Below are positions 60,689-64,000 of a stretch of DNA of 64,000 nt, in pieces. Under the pieces are notes generated by a model, which saw only the letters and a list, made by a program, of their open reading frames with translations, ran no database searches and was not told the DNA's origin. Every line of letters starts with the position of its first letter. Positions within the stretch are counted from its first letter, which is position 1. Source of the stretch: Macrostomum hystrix (Eukaryota > Platyhelminthes > Macrostomidae); assembly GCA_950097015.1 (NCBI GenBank), contig CATNEN010000003.1:12815001-12879000 (forward strand), in the 5' to 3' direction. Both the position numbers and the translations under genes were made by a program.

Positions 60689-61324
60689 CGCAACCGCTTT
60701 TGATTAACTGTCTATTCGAGCTTAGCTATATTCTAATAATTTTAATTATCCAATACTCCTTAAATTGTTACCTGACTCAATTTTTATACTTGACTTCCGA
60801 TGCTCGCATATTTTTGTGATTCAATGATTGTACTAACTTTCCATAACCTTTGATATCATTGATAATTTATTTGTATTGATCATGATGTACCAGCAGTAGA
60901 TAGTAGAGCATAGTAGACAGTAGGATTGTAATTTTAGCAATGCTTGTAGTACTTCAGCTATACGTAATTAAGATGGGCATTGTCTATGTTTTCTTATTGT
61001 GCTATTTGTAAATCTTTAATCAACTGCTTTAGCACTTGTATTTCATAATTTTCGTTACTTCGATTTGCCGCTGACTAATTGTGTCATTCTCTGCATCAGC
61101 AATATGTGTACTACTAGATGCTTCATAATTGTCTTCTTTTGTATTTCTACGTAAGTAGCTATAGTTACCTTTATAATTATTTTAACTCTTGTCTTTTACA
61201 TCTGCAAGGCCCACTTGTTGATATAAAGCCTACTTACGAGCTATTTTTAATGACTTCAATTTTTACTTAAAAACTAATTGCAATGTAGCTTTTTTGGTCT
61301 TTGTGCTTTTTCGTGCTACAGTCT
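60689..61324. other. TMEM94 3' flank
   Basis: AT-rich DNA, probably containing the 3' UTR. I do not see a hexamer I would trust as the poly(A) signal. Confidence 0.4.
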
Positions 61325-63885
61325 TCCCACCAGATCCTCAGGCTGTACAGTCACCCTCCCAGATCATCAGGCTGTACAGTCACCCTCCCAGATCATCAGG
61401 CTGTACAGTCACCCTCCCAGATCCTCAGGCTGTACAGTCACTCTCCCAGATCATCAGGCTGTACAGACACTCTCAGAGATCATCAGGCTGTACATACACT
61501 CTCAGAGATCATCAGGCTGTACAGACACTCTCAGAGATCCTCAGGCTGTACATACACTCTCAGAGATCATCAGGCTGTACAGACACCCTCAGAGATCATC
61601 AGGCTGTACAGACACCCTCCCATGATCATCAGGCTGTACAGACACTCTCAGAGATCATCAGGCTGTACAGACACTCTCAGAGATCATCAGGCTGTACAGA
61701 CACTCTCAGAGATCATCAGGCTGTACAGACACTCTCAGAGATCATCAGGCTGTACAGACACTCTCAGAGATCATCAGGCTGTACAGACACCCTCAGAGAT
61801 CATCAGGCTGTACAGTCACCCTCCCAGATCATCAAGCTGTACAGACACTCTCAGATTCTCAGGCTGTACAGACACTCTCAGAGATCATCAGGCTGTACAG
61901 ACACTCTCAGAGATCCTCAGGCTGTACAGACACCCTCAGAGATCATCAGGCTGTACAGTCACCCTCAGAGATCATCAGGCTGTACAGTCACCCTCAGAGA
62001 TCATCAGGCTGTACAGACACCCTCAGAGATCATCAGGCTGTACAGTCACCCTCAGAGATCATCAGGCTGTACAGACACCCTCAGAGATCATCAGGCTGTA
62101 CAGTCACCCTCCCAGATCATCAGGCTGTACAGACACTCTCAGATCCTCAGGCTGTACAGACACTCTCAGAGATCATCAGGCTGTACAGACACTCTCAGAG
62201 ATCCTCAGGCTGTACAGACACTCTCAGAGATCCTCAGGCTGTACAGACACTCTCAGAGATCCTCAGGCTGTACAGACACCCTCAGAGATCATCAGGCTGT
62301 ACAGTCACCCTCCCAGATCATCAGGCTGTACAGACACTCTCAGATCCTCAGGCTGTACAGACACCCTCCCAGATCCTCAGGCTGTACAGACACCCTCCCA
62401 GATCCTCAGGCTGTACAGACACTCTCAGAGATCATCAGGCTGTACAGACACTCTCAGAGATCATCAGGCTGTACAGACACTCTCAGAGATCATCAGGCTG
62501 TACAGTCACTCTCAGAGATCATCAGGCTGTACAGACACTCTCAGAGATCATCAGGCTGTACAGACACTCTCAGAGATCATCAGGCTGTACAGTCACCCTC
62601 AGAGATCATCAGGCTGTACAGACACCCTCAGAGATCATCAGGCTGTACAGTCACCCTCCCAGATCATCAGGCTGTACAGACACTCTCAGATCCTCAGGCT
62701 GTACAGACACTCTCAGAGATCATCAGGCTGTACAGACACTCTCAGAGATCCTCAGGCTGTACAGACACTCTCAGAGATCCTCAGGCTGTACAGACACTCT
62801 CAGAGATCCTCAGGCTGTACAGACACTCTCAGATCATCAGGCTGTACAGTCACCCTCCCAGATCATCAGGCTGTACAGACACTCTCAGATCCTCAGGCTG
62901 TACAGACACCCTCCCAGATCCTCAGGCTGTACAGACACCCTCCCAGATCCTCAGGCTGTACAGACACTCTCAGAGATCATCAGGCTGTACAGACACTCTC
63001 AGAGATCATCAGGCTGTACAGACACTCTCAGAGATCATCAGGCTGTACAGTCACTCTCAGAGATCATCAGGCTGTACAGACACTCTCAGAGATCATCAGG
63101 CTGTACAGACACTCTCAGAGATCATCAGGCTGTACAGACACTGTCAGAGATCATCAGGCTGTACAGACACTCTCAGATATCATCAGGCTGTACAGACACT
63201 CTCAGAGATCATCAGGCTGTACAGACACTCTCAGATATCATCAGGCTGTACAGACACTCTCAGAGATCATCAGGCTGTACAGACACTCTCAGAGATCATC
63301 AGGCTGTACAGACACTCTCAGAGATCATCAGGCTGTACAGACACTCTCAGAGATCATCAGGCTGTACAGACACTCTCAGAGATCATCAGGCTGTACAGAC
63401 ACCCTCCCAGATCCTCAGGCTGTACAGACACCCTCCCAGATCCTCAGGCTGTACAGACACTCTCAGAGATCATCAGGCTGTACAGACACTCTCAGAGATC
63501 ATCAGGCTGTACAGACACTCTCAGAGATCATCAGGCTGTACAGTCACTCTCAGAGATCATCAGGCTGTACAGACACTCTCAGAGATCATCAGGCTGTACA
63601 GACACTCTCAGAGATCATCAGGCTGTACAGACACTGTCAGAGATCATCAGGCTGTACAGACACTCTCAGATATCATCAGGCTGTACAGACACTCTCAGAG
63701 ATCATCAGGCTGTACAGACACTCTCAGATATCATCAGGCTGTACAGACACTCTCAGAGATCATCAGGCTGTACAGACACTCTCAGAGATCATCAGGCTGT
63801 ACAGACACTCTCAGAGATCATCAGGCTGTACAGACACTCTCAGAGATCATCAGGCTGTACAGACACTCTCAGATCCTCAGAGACT
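61325..63885. repeat. 29-bp minisatellite array of about 2.5 kb downstream of TMEM94
   Basis: About 88 copies of a 29-bp unit, catcaggctgtacagacact plus ctcagagat, vary at gacact/gtcacc, ctcagag/ctcccag and catcagg/cctcagg. Some units are shortened (ctcagatc). A 493-bp block (17 units), marked by the cactgtcagag variant at 63141, recurs at 63634. Two plus-strand frames are open over more than 870 codons because the 87-bp triple unit lacks stops; no start context or domain supports a gene. Confidence 0.97.
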
Positions 63886-64000
63886 CTCGCGGATCTTAAA
63901 ACTCTTGCCTTTCAGAAGGAAGGAAATATTTAAATGTTTAAATAATATTTACTATGCATAACTATTCCGCGTCGTAGGTGATAAGGATTTATGAAGCAAG
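63886..64000. other. Right edge of window
   Basis: Unique AT-rich sequence after the array; nothing recognised. Confidence 0.4.

Noticed and set aside
61294-63961. Two overlapping plus-strand ORFs of more than 870 codons
   Set aside because: They are frames through the 29-bp tandem array; composition is purely repeat-derived, with no domain, splice context or conserved start.

Overview
The window is nuclear DNA of an invertebrate animal. It holds spliced genes with GT-AG introns, GC-richer exons in AT-rich surroundings, two tRNA-derived SINE families, small hAT-type elements and many minisatellites. The gene set (UFC1, a CPEB2-4/Orb2-type protein, a CPEB1-type protein, UXS1, TMEM94, an alpha-carbonic anhydrase and a DXD glycosyltransferase) is metazoan. 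A lophotrochozoan such as a flatworm is possible, but I cannot fix the phylum from sequence alone.

Layout: 361-812 (+) is the last exon of an alpha-carbonic anhydrase. 2181-4135 (-) is a complete two-exon UFC1. 7532-21915 (+) is a CPEB2-4/Orb2-type gene in four visible exons, whose third intron (10.2 kb) is mostly one 43-bp tandem array of about 8.5 kb. 26465-28310 (-) is a partial, frameshifted inverted copy of UXS1. 31624-34268 (+) is a four-exon type II membrane glycosyltransferase. 36842-39119 (-) is a divergent CPEB1-type gene. 43560-46149 (+) is a complete three-exon UXS1. 48418-60688 (+) is a complete 13-exon TMEM94 orthologue. A 29-bp tandem array of about 2.5 kb fills most of the right end.

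The dominant feature is tandem repetition. By my rough count more than a third of the window is minisatellite. Nearly every intron over about 400 bp, and several intergenic gaps, carries its own array with a private unit of 20-43 bp. Some arrays have higher-order periods, for example 11 x 43 bp and 17 x 29 bp. Two neighbouring TMEM94 introns share a related unit across an intact exon. Two short elements with hAT-like ends carry a similar tandem repeat inside them.

The genes do not form a pathway. UFC1 acts in UFMylation, the two CPEBs in translational control of mRNAs, UXS1 makes UDP-xylose for glycosaminoglycan linkers, the glycosyltransferase is probably a Golgi enzyme, and TMEM94 is an ER membrane P-type-ATPase-like protein. 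Exon boundaries were read by eye from splice sites and family conservation. Repeat edges and copy numbers are approximate.
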